64,000 bases of DNA from Eudromia elegans (Eukaryota > Chordata > Aves > Tinamiformes > Tinamidae), in the NCBI GenBank assembly GCA_003342815.1, contig PTEX01000192.1, forward strand, positions 1,232,356 to 1,296,355, read 5' to 3'. The first letter of the stretch is position 1, and each line of letters begins with the position of its first letter. This document shows positions 1-11,400 of this stretch, piece after piece. The notes under the pieces are model-generated. The model ran no database searches, was not told the origin of the DNA, and worked only from the letters and a program-made list of their open reading frames with translations. The position numbers were made by a program, and so were the translations under genes.

Positions 1-830
1 GTGACCGTCCTGTGCTGCGACCGTGCCACTGCGCTCAACTGGTTGGCTGCAATGGGGGGAACAGCTGCTAGTTTTTGTAGCTACCCCTGACCACTGAAAT
101 TGGGTAGAAGAGACCTAGGAATAGTCCTGGTTTCAATCCTGTGAAATCCAGCACATGGAGAGCAGCTCCCCCAGCACACTCCCTGGCACTGGCAACTTTG
201 GTGTTTTGCTGGAATGCAAGAATCGAATCCAGTGGTACACGGAATGGCGTGCCTGTCCCTTCCCAACATGTGCCCGAGTGTCGTGGGGGGCAGGAAAAAC
301 CAGAGAGGAGGTTGACTTGTCATTATGAAGAGTTTTTTCCTCTTCAAGAGCAATTTGCAGAAATTTTCAAGTGCCTTCATTGCCACTCAGGATCTATGTC
401 TCCTAGGTGCAGCTGTAAAGCATGGGGGCACTTAGAGACTGTTCACTGCATTCATAAAATCCCTTATAAATAACAATTTACTCTTAGATCATGCAGATTA
501 TTATTGCTTCCCAATTAACAGAAAAACAGAGCATTTCCCAGAATTAAGCTCATCAAGTCTCTAATGCTACCAGGTTGCTTATGGCTAATTTCCCCTGGCC
601 TGTGCAAGACCGAGCCAGTGTTAGAGTCCAGCATCCGTACGGGAAGAGCGGACAGCCGCTCGCATCCATAGTGAGGGGAAAGGCTAAATGAGAACCGCTT
701 AAAGCTGGAGCTGCTCTGCTCTCTCCTGGCTATATGTTAGTCCGGAGGTGGCTGAAAATCCCTGGAATGTCGAGCTGTGCAGCTGGAGAGCCCAACGTGG
801 CACGGCACTTGCAAGCTGGTGCTCGGCATC
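1..830. other. Intronic stretch, nothing recognised
   Basis: Mixed-composition DNA. Overlapping short frames exist on both strands but none resembles a known protein or has paired splice signals. No repeat family was recognised. Confidence 0.5.
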
Positions 831-834
831 GGGG

Positions 835-1055
835 CCTGTGGCTGCCCTGGGGCCGGCGGGCAGCAGGAGCCGCGTCGAGAGCCGTGGGGCTCGGGCGCCG
901 CATCCGAGCCGAGTGCCGGGCACCGCTCAGGCCGGCCGCGCCAGGGACCTGCCCGGGGCAACGCGCCTTGGCCGGGCGCCCGCGCGCGGCTGCTGCGGCT
1001 GCTGCTGCTGCTGCTCCTCAAGGACGTTCCCCGGCTCCGCTCGGAGCCTGCGTGC
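835..1055. promoter_or_regulatory. CpG island with a CTG-rich run
   Basis: About 31 CpG dinucleotides can be counted in roughly 220 bases, against very few in the flanks. It includes GCCCGCGCGCGGC near 977-989 and a run of GCTGCTGCTG triplets at about 989-1015. Such density in an otherwise methylation-depleted intron suggests an unmethylated island: an alternative promoter, an enhancer or a non-coding RNA start. No TATA box or start codon of a recognised protein is associated. The several overlapping frames here are open because the DNA is stop-poor. The regulatory role is inferred. Confidence 0.45.
989..1015. repeat. Short (CTG)n-type trinucleotide run
   Basis: Eight to nine GCT/CTG triplets with one CGG interruption, inside the CpG island. 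It reads as poly-Leu, poly-Ala or poly-Cys depending on frame, which explains the homopolymeric chance peptides here. Confidence 0.7.
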
Positions 1056-1060
1056 CACAA

Positions 1061-2371
1061 GAGGGGTTCATTAATATGAATCTTACGGGGGAGGACAGCT
1101 CTCCTTTATGGAATAGGCTGGTCTTGTGTGGGAGGCTGAGTGGAGGAGGAGGATGCAGAGAGGGGTTTAACCTTTTAATTACTGCCAAGCTTTTCTCGTC
1201 GAAGGGGGAGATTGGATAAGTTATTGCCAGGCAGTGTCAGGGAGAAGCTTCTGCAGAACATCCCTTTGCTGGGGCACTGAGCTGTTCTGTGGTATGCGAA
1301 GCACATGTTCAACAGTTTATCTGATTCATTAAACACTTGGAAGAAACGCTCTTTGTCCCACTGTCTGAACATGTATTTTTTTACTGCAAATTCAAATATT
1401 ATTTTTAAGATAATTCTCCCCTTCTGTCAAAGATTCTGGTATTTTCAGCTATTTTGTCTCATTATCTTCTATGTATAGGGCAGGGACAAGAAATACCCTG
1501 TTGCTGTCCCATTGCTCTTTTGCAAAAGATGCCCTCATGTTTCTCTGACACTGCATACGGCTCTGAACACTCAGAAGCATTATGGGTTGCTCGAAAGGTT
1601 CCCATGTCATTGGACAACCCACAGACAGCCTCCTTCCAATCCCCACACACACCCAACACCTTGGGAGCACACTTGGACTCCCTCTGCTTCACTTGGGCCT
1701 TACAGGATCAGCTTTTAAGAATTAGGAGAATAAAAATTCTGTTCCGTTTGCTCGTAGACATATGGCCGGTCTCGCTTTCCTAGCAGTGTTGGATCCCATC
1801 TGTAAAGGATTTTCGCTATTGCTGTGCTTCATTCCAGTCTCAACAATTACATAATTTTACTAATATCTATGGGCTTGTTTGGCAGTCTTAGCAGTGAAAT
1901 ATAAGACAACTAAATTGTTTATTGTTGTTGTCTGAAGTGGTGAACGCTTTTATAAACACATGCATATATATGTATGTATGTGAGTCATTTGTTGAATACA
2001 TTCATCGCCCTTTTTTATCCCTCTTCGCTGAGTGTGTAAATTGTATCTGAGGCTGCGTAACCCTTCTCTTGTGGGCGACCCTTTCCAGAGCACTTCTCTT
2101 TCTGACCTCTCTGCTCTGCTGTGAGAAGCCACAAGCGGGACGTGTTTCCGTGACGCGGGCTCGGGGGACAGGGCCCTGGCGAGGAGGCGTCTTCCTTCCT
2201 CCGCACAGCCCCATTCGCTACACATGCGAGTTAATTTCTTAGCAGATGAGCGTAATGATGCAATTTATTTTAATTCTATTTCAGAATAAATAAAGTGCGG
2301 TCTAGTTTGTGGCGGGCTGTGTTTTTACTTCTGTAAAGCACTTCTTTTGATGCTGTGTACATGAGATTGTG
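1061..2371. other. Intronic stretch, nothing recognised
   Basis: Mostly AT-rich. A small alternating purine-pyrimidine patch (ATGCATATATATGTATGTATGTG) lies near 1961-1983. A slightly GC-rich patch lies at 2130-2215. No coding, RNA or mobile-element signature was recognised. Confidence 0.5.
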
Positions 2372-2421
2372 TTTTTTCCTTCCTCTTTTTTTTTTTCTTT
2401 TTTTCCCTCTTTTCCTCTTTT
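2372..2421 (+). repeat. 50-nt uninterrupted pyrimidine tract
   Basis: Every base from 2372 to 2421 is C or T, mostly T-runs with CC and CT interruptions. It may be simple low-complexity sequence. Its position 28 bases before a CTAAC-CAG type acceptor at 2449-2450 makes it a strong polypyrimidine tract (see the candidate exon that follows). Confidence 0.85.
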
Positions 2422-2450
2422 GCCTTCTCCATCTAACACACGTCTAACAG

Positions 2451-2557
2451 ACAACACCCCCTACTCCAACTTTCTAAATCAAACAGTGGAAAAATGGAAA
2501 GCCCCGCCAAGCTGAAAACCAAAAGAGCTCTGAAGTTTAAATTTCCTACTTTTGAGG
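2451..2557 (+). other. Candidate cryptic or alternative exon
   Basis: Seen: a 50-nt pyrimidine tract, then CTAAC branch-like motifs at 2433-2437 and 2444-2448, AG at 2449-2450, and a moderate donor (GAGG|GTACTG) at 2558. If entered in phase 1 from DIP2C exon 1 it stays open for about 20 codons and then meets TGA, so inclusion would truncate DIP2C (a poison-exon behaviour). A separate 25-codon Lys-rich frame starts at ATG 2494 (A at -3, G at +4) and ends at TAA 2569-2571. Splicing of this segment is inference; neither the peptide nor the exon is recognised. Confidence 0.2.
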
Positions 2558-2571
2558 GTACTGTCTTTTAA

Positions 2572-5500
2572 CGCTGCCATTACTGGTGTAGCAAATATAT
2601 CGCACAGTTTCTTCACTGTGTTTCAGCAAAGTCCTATGTGTCATACGTGAGCGTGGGTCTAGGAGGAGAAATTGGAAATGTACCCAAGCTGAGCGTGATG
2701 AAGCTGGTGATGTCAATCTGGTTCTTGGTTTCTATTTGATCTTAGTTTTCTAACATTTATTTTTAGACAGAGATCATTTTATATTGAATAAAGGTGACGC
2801 AGTTGAGGTTCTTTGTGTGTAATGAAGAGTGTGCCAAATTGTTTCACAGAAAAACTTGTTCCATCAGTTTTATTCATTTTATCTAAAAATTCTGCCATAT
2901 TTATGCCAAGCGGTTTTTAATAGTAATTTAGTAAATATATCCTTCAAATGCTTAAGAAAGCTGATATTTATGTTCTTGAGTGAATATCCCGAAACAACAT
3001 AGTTAGTGCTGAGACCTATTAAGCAATATATATTCCATGAAAACTGCATTCATTTTGTTCAAGTGTGAAAGTTCATCGTGTAAAAAATAACACATCCCAG
3101 GTCACTAAATTTGGCATTTCTGCCAATTTATATAGAGCCTAAGGAATGTATCACTAATCACTGTAAAAGCAATTTGTAATCCTGCCTAGTACTACTTCTA
3201 TTTTTAGTCAGAAGATGTTCAAATTTTGCAGACCTTGCAAATTAATGAGCAAATTCTTTAACCTGGAATGTGCAAAGGCACCTGCCTGCTTGGAGTCGCA
3301 GCTCACGGGCTCTTCTTTCCGTGGTGACTGATTGACCATTGCTCCAGCTGGCCGCAAAGCAGCCGCGTGGCTTGGAAATGACAGCACAACATTGCTCCGA
3401 CCTGTGATGGAAAACTCCGAACAATAAAAGCAATTATATTTGCAGAAAGGGCTTTTTTTTCTCTCCTAATGAATCTTTAAACTATTGGATTTTTTATTTT
3501 TTTTCTGAGCAGATAAATTCATTTTGTTTACGTCTAGTTTGTGCCATTAAAAATCAGTATTAGCCATTAGTGTAGAACAAATTTCTGTGGAGAGATTTCT
3601 ATCAAGCAGAGGAAATCATTATGGTTAATATGTGGTACGTGTTGGCGCAGGCTGACTTGCTATTAGCAGCCGATGTATTTGAAAGGTTTTCCTGCAGCGT
3701 GTGCTGCTGTTTTAATGCAGACAGTGGGCTTCCCTCTAATGACTTTCACAGGTAATAGCAATAATGTGTTTTCTGATCATCTGCTTTGTTTTATTAATAC
3801 ATAATGCAATAATTTCAAAGTTTTAGTGATACGTGCTTTTTTTTTTGGCATATTAGCATCATTTTGAACTGATGTTTTGGATATATGACAAAAAATGCTG
3901 GTAAAGCCCCCGTGTGTATCTGTTGAACAAAATCATCTTCCCTTGACAGTCGTAGCCACAAAACTGAAATACACCAGGAAAACATAATGAGGGAGACACG
4001 GCAATGAAATACTTCATGCTGTTGACAAAGAAGTTGAGTGGCAGCTATCAGACTCCGAAAGAGCCGAGCGGGAAGGCGGGCGGCCGCGACGGGTTCCTCC
4101 CGGGTTTGCTCTCAAGAACGGCCTTTTGCCGTCTTTACTAAGATTTGTTGTGCCAAATTGCTCTTGGTCGTGTTGGGAGAAGAGTTAAGGTGCTCTATTT
4201 ATTAAAGAAACATGAATTATTTTCCTGCGTTTTTATTTTATTTGTGTATTTAACTGCACTCCGGGAACGCTGGTCTTACTGCTCCTGCCAATACCAATAC
4301 GCAGCTAGACAGCAGGAGTTATTAAAATGTAGAAGACCAAAGATGATATAGTCTGGAGATTTGTGAGCAAAGTTTATATTGTTTTTTGCTAAACACACTT
4401 CCCTGTTACCCGCTCTGTTGATCTCCCTCCTGTGAAGATTCTCAGGCCCTTTTTTTCCAGGGATATCTGGCGAACCGACATCCGCTGCCATTGAACTAGA
4501 AACCCTCTGTTGACAACTGCTGATGGTTGGAAACAAGACTGACACCAGTTATTACGGCTGAGGCGATGGGAGGCCTCCCTTCCCCTGATAACCATTTAGA
4601 AACAAATAGTAACTTTTTTTAGGATCTCTGGGGCCCTCCTTTCTAATACTGCAGAGAGCCAAGCAGCTCAGGCTCAGAAAGTGCAAGTGTTGGTCATCAC
4701 CACTGGTCCCATGTGTAAGGAAGGGCTGAGTTGAATGAAAACAAAGTGGTTGTCAAATTATTACGAGCATCTAAAGTGCCACTTTGCTGAATAAGTTGTT
4801 TCTCGTTGATGTCCTGTGCTTCCTTAGACACCGAGGGAAAATGAGAAGTTTAATAGCATTTTTAAGGATATTAAGTGTTATTTTAGAGATAGGGATAAAT
4901 AATGATAATCAAACTATTAAAGGCAACTGAAGCACTGCCCAAGTGCTTCAGTTTAGCAGTGCTCCCTTCAGGTTTGGCTACCCCAATTGCTCCGTTGCTA
5001 ACAGTAGTTTCCAGTGTGAAAAATGTTTCCAAAACTGTTCAGCTAGTCCTGGAATGAAGACTAAGGAAGAAGTTTGTTTTATCCATTAAAAAAAGGAAAA
5101 AAGGCTTTTTTTAAAAAAAAAAATATCAGGAAGAGGGCTTTTGAGCTCAAACAGGCTTCTGCCTTTTTTTTTTTCTTGCCCTGTGAAAAAATACCTGCAA
5201 TTTGGTCAAGTTTATAACCTTCTGAAAAGCACCTGATAGAGCCCTCCTTCACTTTGAGCAGATACGGTCTCTGAAGGGATTGCTCCTGTGCCCTCTTGCC
5301 AGGGGGAGAACAACCAAACCAAACACCTTCCTATTTCTTACATCTGATTTATGGCAGTTTTGAGACTTGGACTGAAGAGTCTAAGAAGAAAAGCCCAGGA
5401 CAAGGAGGAAACAAGGAGCCTGGTCCCCCGTGGTAGATGCACTGAGCAGTCATAGCCTTGGCTCAGGGGATGCTGTGGTTGAATATATAGTGTTAAACCT

Positions 5501-6160
5501 GGGAGACATCCCAACGGGAAGTGTTCTGGCCCCTTCCTTCGGTTCTCTCGGGACTGAACCTCACGGTGTCTCCGCTCTGGTGCCCGTGCTTAGGCAGCGG
5601 AGGCACCGTCGGAGAGGAGGCCGATCCCCCGACCGGCAGTCAGCGGAACCGCCTTCGTGCTCGGCTTGTGGAAGTGTGATTTAAGTGAACTGTTATGGGA
5701 GGAAAATGACCGTCAAGGTTTGGGAGAGCAACAAGTTAACTGGAATATTAATCACTTCACATCAGGAAATCATTTTTGAGAGAAGAAAGCTGCATGATTT
5801 CTAATGAAAATACATTGGGGCTTTTTGGAAGCTGCCTGCATTGAGGATTCAGGGCAGGAAAGCTTCCATATCCAGCAAGCACAAGCACATAGTTTGGGAT
5901 AAAGTGTCTATTCTATCATACTTAACGTGGGGGCTTTTAATAGCCCACCCCTTGATGTGAACCGAACCACTGACTTTCCCAGCTGGCCTCTTAGTACCAG
6001 TAACACTTTGTATGCAGTTAGAGGAGTGCCCTGCGAAGAGCAGCAGCAGCAGCCGATTGCCTCCACAGTGCAGCTTCAAGCACGTCAGAACTGCAAGGTC
6101 GTGAGGTCCTCTTCTGGCTTAGAAGTGAGGGGTGGCTATTGAACCTTGGTCTTCACTTTG
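2572..6160. other. AT-rich intronic stretch
   Basis: Contains homopolymer A/T runs near 5088-5125 and 5164-5174, a small hairpin at 4925-4953 (listed separately), and a small CpG-rich patch at 4060-4100. Short frames on both strands have no family resemblance. A GC-richer patch at 5580-5660 encodes only an Arg-rich chance frame. Confidence 0.5.
4925..4963. repeat. Perfect 12-bp hairpin with a competing stem
   Basis: AACTGAAGCACT (4925-4936) is followed after a 5-nt loop by its exact reverse complement AGTGCTTCAGTT (4942-4953). A second perfect stem, AGCACTGC (4931-4938) with GCAGTGCT (4956-4963), overlaps the first, so the two folds exclude each other. No function is known; an inverted repeat of this length can arise by chance in 64 kb. 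Confidence 0.7.
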
Positions 6161-6164
6161 CGGT

Positions 6165-6290
6165 CCCTGCGAGCGTGTGGCTCCCGATGGGAGAGCTCAG
6201 CGTGCCGGATCGGGGGCCGTCCCCGCGGCTGGCGACGCCGGTGCTTATAAAGCCCTGCGCCAGCGCGCAGCTTTGACCGCGGCTTGTTTC
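6165..6290 (+). promoter_or_regulatory. CpG-rich patch with TATA box (promoter-like)
   Basis: A CpG-dense segment (GGATCGGGGGCCGTCCCCGC, then GCGACGCCGG) leads into TTATAAAG with TATAAAG at 6246-6252, followed by GC-rich DNA (CTGCGCCAGCGCGCAG at 6255-6270). A TATA element in this setting would place a transcription start near 6275-6280 on the + strand, possibly for a short intronic non-coding RNA or an alternative DIP2C start. No recognised coding frame follows, and TATAAA is common in AT-rich DNA, so the promoter call is weak. Confidence 0.3.
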
Positions 6291-6299
6291 TGTTCAGAC

Positions 6300-7330
6300 A
6301 CTAAACGTGTTAATGTCAGCTGCAGTGCAATGTGATTTGGGGTAATCGTGTCGGGAAAAGTTACCGTTTGGAAAGATCTTTAATTATTAAACAGATCGAT
6401 TTCTGGTTTTTACATAAGCCTAAGTTTTAATTAGATTTCCCGTTTCTATGCATTTTTTGATTTTTTTTTAATTTTTAAAAAGGCAGAAGTTTTTGATAAT
6501 GATAAAAGATTATCAGGATAAAATGTTGTCCTGATTCTTTTCTCAGCCATGCTGAGGAGTAGGAAGTGTAGCTTTTCAATATGTGTTTTACTGTGATTTT
6601 CTATATAAATGATGGTGAAACACAGCCACATAAGCTCTCTGCTTCATCACCGATCTCTGTCCACAACATGCAGCTTGCATTACGCTGTACAGATTGGAAA
6701 CGTATCCCTATGACTTGTTTGTTGTGTGGAAAAGCTTAGTGCAGGGGCTTAAATTATACTGAAATGAGAGTTTATGTTAAATGCTTCTGCCTTTCCAGAA
6801 AGCTGGATGCTTTGGCTGTGTTCTCTCCCACTTTTGATGCCTCTTTGGTTCGTTATTCCATGTACCATAAGGTTGCTGCTCGCCGGGCAGTTGTGTGCTG
6901 GGTGCGGTGGAGGCAGAGCTGCTTCTCCTCCGAGCGTGGCAGGGAAGCTGCGATGCACATGGAGCACATGGAGCAGGGGCTGCAGAGCATGCCCGGCCCC
7001 GCTGCGATGCGTCGGGCGGCAGGAGGCACCGGCCTGCATCACCTTTCAGATGGAGCTTCCCTGGTGTCCAAGGGCCAGGGTGGGAAACTGTAACGGAATT
7101 CCAGTACGGCGTGGTGCAGACGTGTGGTTTTGCTCTTGTGGTATGTGCTGTTACTCTGAGGAACAGGTTGCTTTCCAGGCATGGCAGAGCATCTGTGGAT
7201 GTGTGTCAGTTGAACATGGACACAATTTTAAACATGAGGCTTTAGTTATTGAAGCTGAGAGGTGTTCCTGAACCTCACAGTTAGCATATTCAGTGAATTC
7301 CTGGATTGTGGCTGAAGATTTTAACCTAGT
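6300..7330. other. Intronic stretch, nothing recognised
   Basis: AT-rich up to about 6870, then more balanced with several overlapping + frames (up to 165 codons at 6774-7271). These overlap each other in all three frames, contain no family motif and have low-information composition, so they are taken as chance. Confidence 0.45.
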
Positions 7331-7334
7331 TTCC

Positions 7335-7516
7335 CAGTTTGGAACAGGCTGCCCTTGAGAGGTTGTGGAGTCTCCTTCTCTGGAGACCTTCCAAACCCGC
7401 CTGGATGCCACCCTGTGCCCCGTGCTCGGGGTGTCCCTGCTGGAGCAGGGGCTGGGACTGGATGGTCTCTAGAGGTCCCTCCCAACCCCAACCGTGCTGT
7501 GACTCTGGGAGTTGGG
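7335..7516 (+). mobile_element. CR1 LINE 3' fragment (sense)
   Basis: A truncated chicken-repeat-1 retrotransposon end in + orientation. It shows the C-terminal ORF2 remnant (GGAACAGGCTGCCC, then GGTTGTGGAGTCTCC and CTGGAGACCTTCCAAACCCG), followed by the 3' UTR with GGTCTCTAGAGGTCCCTCCC and a degenerate octamer tail (GTGCTGTGACTCTGGG). Its 3' UTR resembles that of the copy near 49.4 kb, suggesting the same subfamily. 5' truncation is normal for CR1. Confidence 0.9.
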
Positions 7517-8160
7517 GTCACCCTGTAGGAGAGGCCGGGCTGCCCAAGCGCCACGGGGAAGGGCCACAGCCTTTCCTTGAGCCTCATCCCAGGCTGACGA
7601 GCCCGTCCGTTTCCAAAGCGGCGGCTGATCCCACATCCAGAGACTCCTTCTGCTATTTCGTAAGTGACAAGCTCTACCATATGGTGGAAAGATCTTTTTT
7701 TGAAGAAAGACGGAACTGATGGAGTAAAAAGAACTCCGGCTTCCCTATCCAAAATAGCACCTTGGCAAAGCATGACAGAGAGAGGATGTTCCGGTTCTTT
7801 CCTTCCAAGAAACTTGGATGTTGGAGGCAGTGGAAGGAGAGCCTTAACTTGTGTTTTACCTCTTGCTGGGCTCCCTTCTTCTCTACTTCTCTCCTAAAGG
7901 ACGGGGGCACAGCAGAAAGCCACACTCTGCACCTCCCTCCTGAATCATCGTCATTTTATCCCCGGCAAATCTAGTGTAGACTAAACCTGAGCTGAATTAA
8001 TCTATCCAGAGGACTCCGAGCGTAAAAGGATAAAACGTTTATCCAGTGAAGAGCTCTCTAGAGCCTATTACCAGACAAAACATTTTTCCTGCTTTACGGT
8101 ATTTTCCAGTCTCCTCACCCACTATGTAACTTTTAATGCGTGTATATAATGTGGAACATT
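7517..8160. other. Intronic stretch between two CR1 fragments
   Basis: Balanced composition, no repeat family recognised. Frames at 7339-7719 (+) and 7321-7773 (-) run out of the neighbouring CR1 fragment and are not genes. Confidence 0.45.
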
Positions 8161-8228
8161 AGCTATCAATGAGGAATCCTGATAGCTCTTTGTTAACTGA
8201 AGTTTCAGACATTTTTTCATGTCTGAAA
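8161..8228. repeat. Two adjacent perfect hairpins
   Basis: AGCTATCA (8161-8168) pairs with TGATAGCT (8180-8187) across an 11-nt loop. Fifteen bases later TTTCAGACAT (8203-8212) pairs with ATGTCTGAAA (8219-8228) across a 6-nt loop. Both stems are perfect. They lie about 85 bases before a CR1 insertion. No function is known. Confidence 0.65.
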
Positions 8229-8311
8229 TGAGAAGGCTAAGCCACGGGTCTGTTGAGAAAGGTTCAGATTTGCCCTTTTCTTCATTATGGGCTGTGATGC
8301 AAACAGTCTAG

Positions 8312-8405
8312 TCACAGAATCACAGAATGGTTGAGGTTGGAAGGGGCCCCTAGAGATCTTCTAGTCCAACCCCCCTGCACACGCAGGGGCACCTAGTCCG
8401 GAACC
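8312..8405 (-). mobile_element. CR1 LINE 3' end fragment (antisense)
   Basis: Begins with TCACAGAATCACAGAATGG and GGTTGGAAGGGGCCCCTAGAG, then AGTCCAACCCCCCTGCACACGCAGGG: the reverse complement of a CR1 3' UTR and tail. Only about 95 bases remain. The 'CTGCACACGCAGG' segment is shared with the longer copy at 41.7 kb, so both probably belong to one subfamily. Confidence 0.92.
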
Positions 8406-11400
8406 AGCTTTTCAGCACGAGGGAATTCCCTGTGGGCAGAGTATTCCTGTGCTACAAAAGGAGTCAGCCTCCTTAATATAATGATTTTATGAAGGCAAGA
8501 ATTTCCTGTCGTAGTCCTTGTGGCCTCCTGACACTTTTAAAACTTCATTTCACCCTGCAAATTTATGAGGAGTCGGTACAATTTCTGTGCCTCTCTGCAT
8601 ACGTATGCATATGGGGACTGGTAAGGGAATATGGTAAAGGGGCCCCTTCCAAACCTGCTGCACCCCTGGCTGTGTTCTCCACTTTAAGAGCACGTTTGCA
8701 CAACCATGTACTATTTGGGGTGCTGAGACTTCTAGGTCTACTTTAATCTAAACTCACGTTCATAAAATACTGTGTGTTTATAGAAGAACAGGCCTTTTGT
8801 GGAATATTTCTATGAATTATATAAATACAAGCAATGGTTAGCAAATTAGTCTATTCAAAAAGAAGACAGTGTCTTAAATCATATATAAAATGACCAAAAA
8901 TGGTCATTGCTCCTCATGTTTAAATCCTCATTCTTTTAACTCCAGATCTGGTTCAAATTCTTGAATCAGAATCAATCTCTACCACATATCACTGATCGTT
9001 GCAAATAAGTCTGTCCTTCAGGAGCCTATAAAAGTGTGGTGTATGTGGAAATACTTTTACTATTGCAGGTTTTTGTCAAGTTGAACAGTATTTTTTCCAC
9101 ATGGAACTTCTCTGTGCTGCTGCTTTCAGTTCTGGTGACTGGAAAGTTTGGGAACCATTGGGAATTCAGCGCATCTTGGATTAACAGCGAGGACAGCTTG
9201 AGAATGACAAGATGAAGGAAAGGGAAGATCCTTCAGTGTCTGACAGGGGAGGATTGTGTTAGAGCTGTAATCCTGTGCCATTGCGAGCTGCTACAGCACT
9301 TGTGATACGAAGCAGTGAGAAAGAGAAGCTAAACAGCAACAGAAAAGCTAAAGATCTTGAAAACACAGAACAGTGAAATATTTGACCTACTCTACTCTAA
9401 ATACTTTTATAACCACCATTAAAGAACATAGAGCTTTATGATAGCTTTGGAGAGGGGTTGCAAAGCATTAAACTTAGGAAAATTCCTTTAATGAAATTTC
9501 TGTGTGTACTTCCTAAATTAGACATTATTAACTTCTGAAAGTTCCCAAATGTGCTTCTGTTTACCACAAAGGGGAACCCCTACAGCGTTCTAATAATAGT
9601 TTTGATATGCTTAAAAATACTTAAGTCTTGTCTTACTTCTTTGAAGGAAATAATACCACACAGAAGGAATGAATGCCCCCTTTTAAATACAATGAGTTTT
9701 AGACCTCCTTGTGTTCAGTAATCTTTTATTATAACCAAGGAAATGAAATGAATAGGATGATGCTAATTTTTTTGTACTGTACAAGTCCTTCAAAATTGTA
9801 ACTGCTGCTTACTTAGGGCCCAGTCAAACCTAGATGGTCCTCTCAGTGTTTGTAGACTGCCTGGATTGCTATGGAAATGGAGAGTTCCCAAGACGGAAGG
9901 CCATGCTCTTCACCTTGCAGAATTAAACTGTGTGTATTTAGGGCTGGGAGCGATCATGGCTGAGTTTCATAGGGCTCTGCAGGCTGGGTTGCAATGCTGT
10001 AGGCAGCAAGTCAGGCACTCAAATGTTATAAAATACCCAAATTAAGAAAACACCATGCGGATTCATAGGTGCGTTCAGTTTCCACTGGTAATCGTGAGAC
10101 CATTTTTACTGCCATGGGTTTGGAATTAAATGTCTTGCGGTTTGATGCCTTGTGATCATTCCAACAGGCTGAACTGAGCACTTAAATAGAGTAATTTAAA
10201 TAGTCCTTCTCATGTACCCTCCCCATGTCATTTGTGCTGTTCTTGTCACATATGTTTGTAACAGATATTTTTAGAAAGCCTTGGCTTGGCTGCTGTTCGT
10301 TATCAGAAGCCCAACTGCTGGGACAGCAGAAGAGCTGGGAAAAAAATAACGTGTGTGAAGGTGTGTGTGTGCATGTGGGTATGCACATTTGGTTCAGGCA
10401 CATATAGAAAACTTGGGGTTGTCTAAGTGATGATAAGTGTGCTTAAGGACAGGGAGTGCATGTGTGTTTGTGTGAGAAAGAGGGTATTTTCACTCCACTG
10501 TTTCAACATGTTTGGAAGAATGAGCTGAAATGTTCTCATGGCCGAGACAGAAGGGTGCTGTAGGGCTGCAAAATAACACATTTAACCATTTTCCTGCTTT
10601 GAGAAGCGATTAGTAGCCCAGGTTACTTCCCCAGCCTTAGGTGGGTGTCACTTCATGAGTCTGTGTTTGGAAGAGGGATGAGGTTTGCCCGTAGTCGGTG
10701 CTGGGAGCAGTTTAGGAGAGCGGGATGGCAGAGGGAGTTACAGTGAAGAGGGACCCTGAGGGACCTGCTGCTGGTGTCACCTGCATGAGCCTGTGCTCTC
10801 TGCGCACCACCGGGTTACATCTAAGAACTCTCTTTGGTTTGGTGATGAATCACAAAGATCAGCCGAGTACTTAACGGAAATGCATCTGCACAGGTTACAT
10901 TAACACCAGGAACTGCTGAGCTGCTTCTTTTCCTCATTCGTTCATTTCCCCATGTCTTATTCAAGCATTTTAAATCATTGGTCAGATATTACCGTCTTCT
11001 GCTTACAAAAGGAGCAAAAAATGCCCCAGTTTGTAAAGCTGGAGTTGGTAGGAGCCCTAGCTCAATATCCCCAACGCTTTAGATAGGAACGTCAGTGTAA
11101 CTGTGAATTACCGCATCTTTTCAAGAGGGAAAGTGGTGGTTTTATGGTCTCTATGGGGTGTAATACAGCTAAAGTATTGCTGGTGTTAGAAAGAAGTTGG
11201 TTGGTGTGTTTCAGGGACCTTCTCTGAAGCCATTTTTCTCTTTTTCTGTTTGTATATTGGGAGCATATGGAAAAATCCTAGGAGTGATGGGGTGCTCTGA
11301 GCTATGCAAACAATCCCAGAAACGCCCCCCAAGCAGCAGCTCCTGCTGCTGGTTTCCACTTCACCCAGGGGTGGAAACCTCGTAGGACCCCTGTGACTGT

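Noticed and set aside
777..1079. Leucine-rich signal-peptide-like frame in the first CpG island as DIP2C exon 1
   Set aside because: The LLRLLLLLLL stretch is the CTG run. The frame does not resemble the DIP2 N-terminus, and no phase-1 donor follows a SEG-like end.
7321..7773. 150-codon - frame and 126-codon + frame as genes
   Set aside because: Both run through the CR1 3' fragment and are translations of repeat sequence plus flank.
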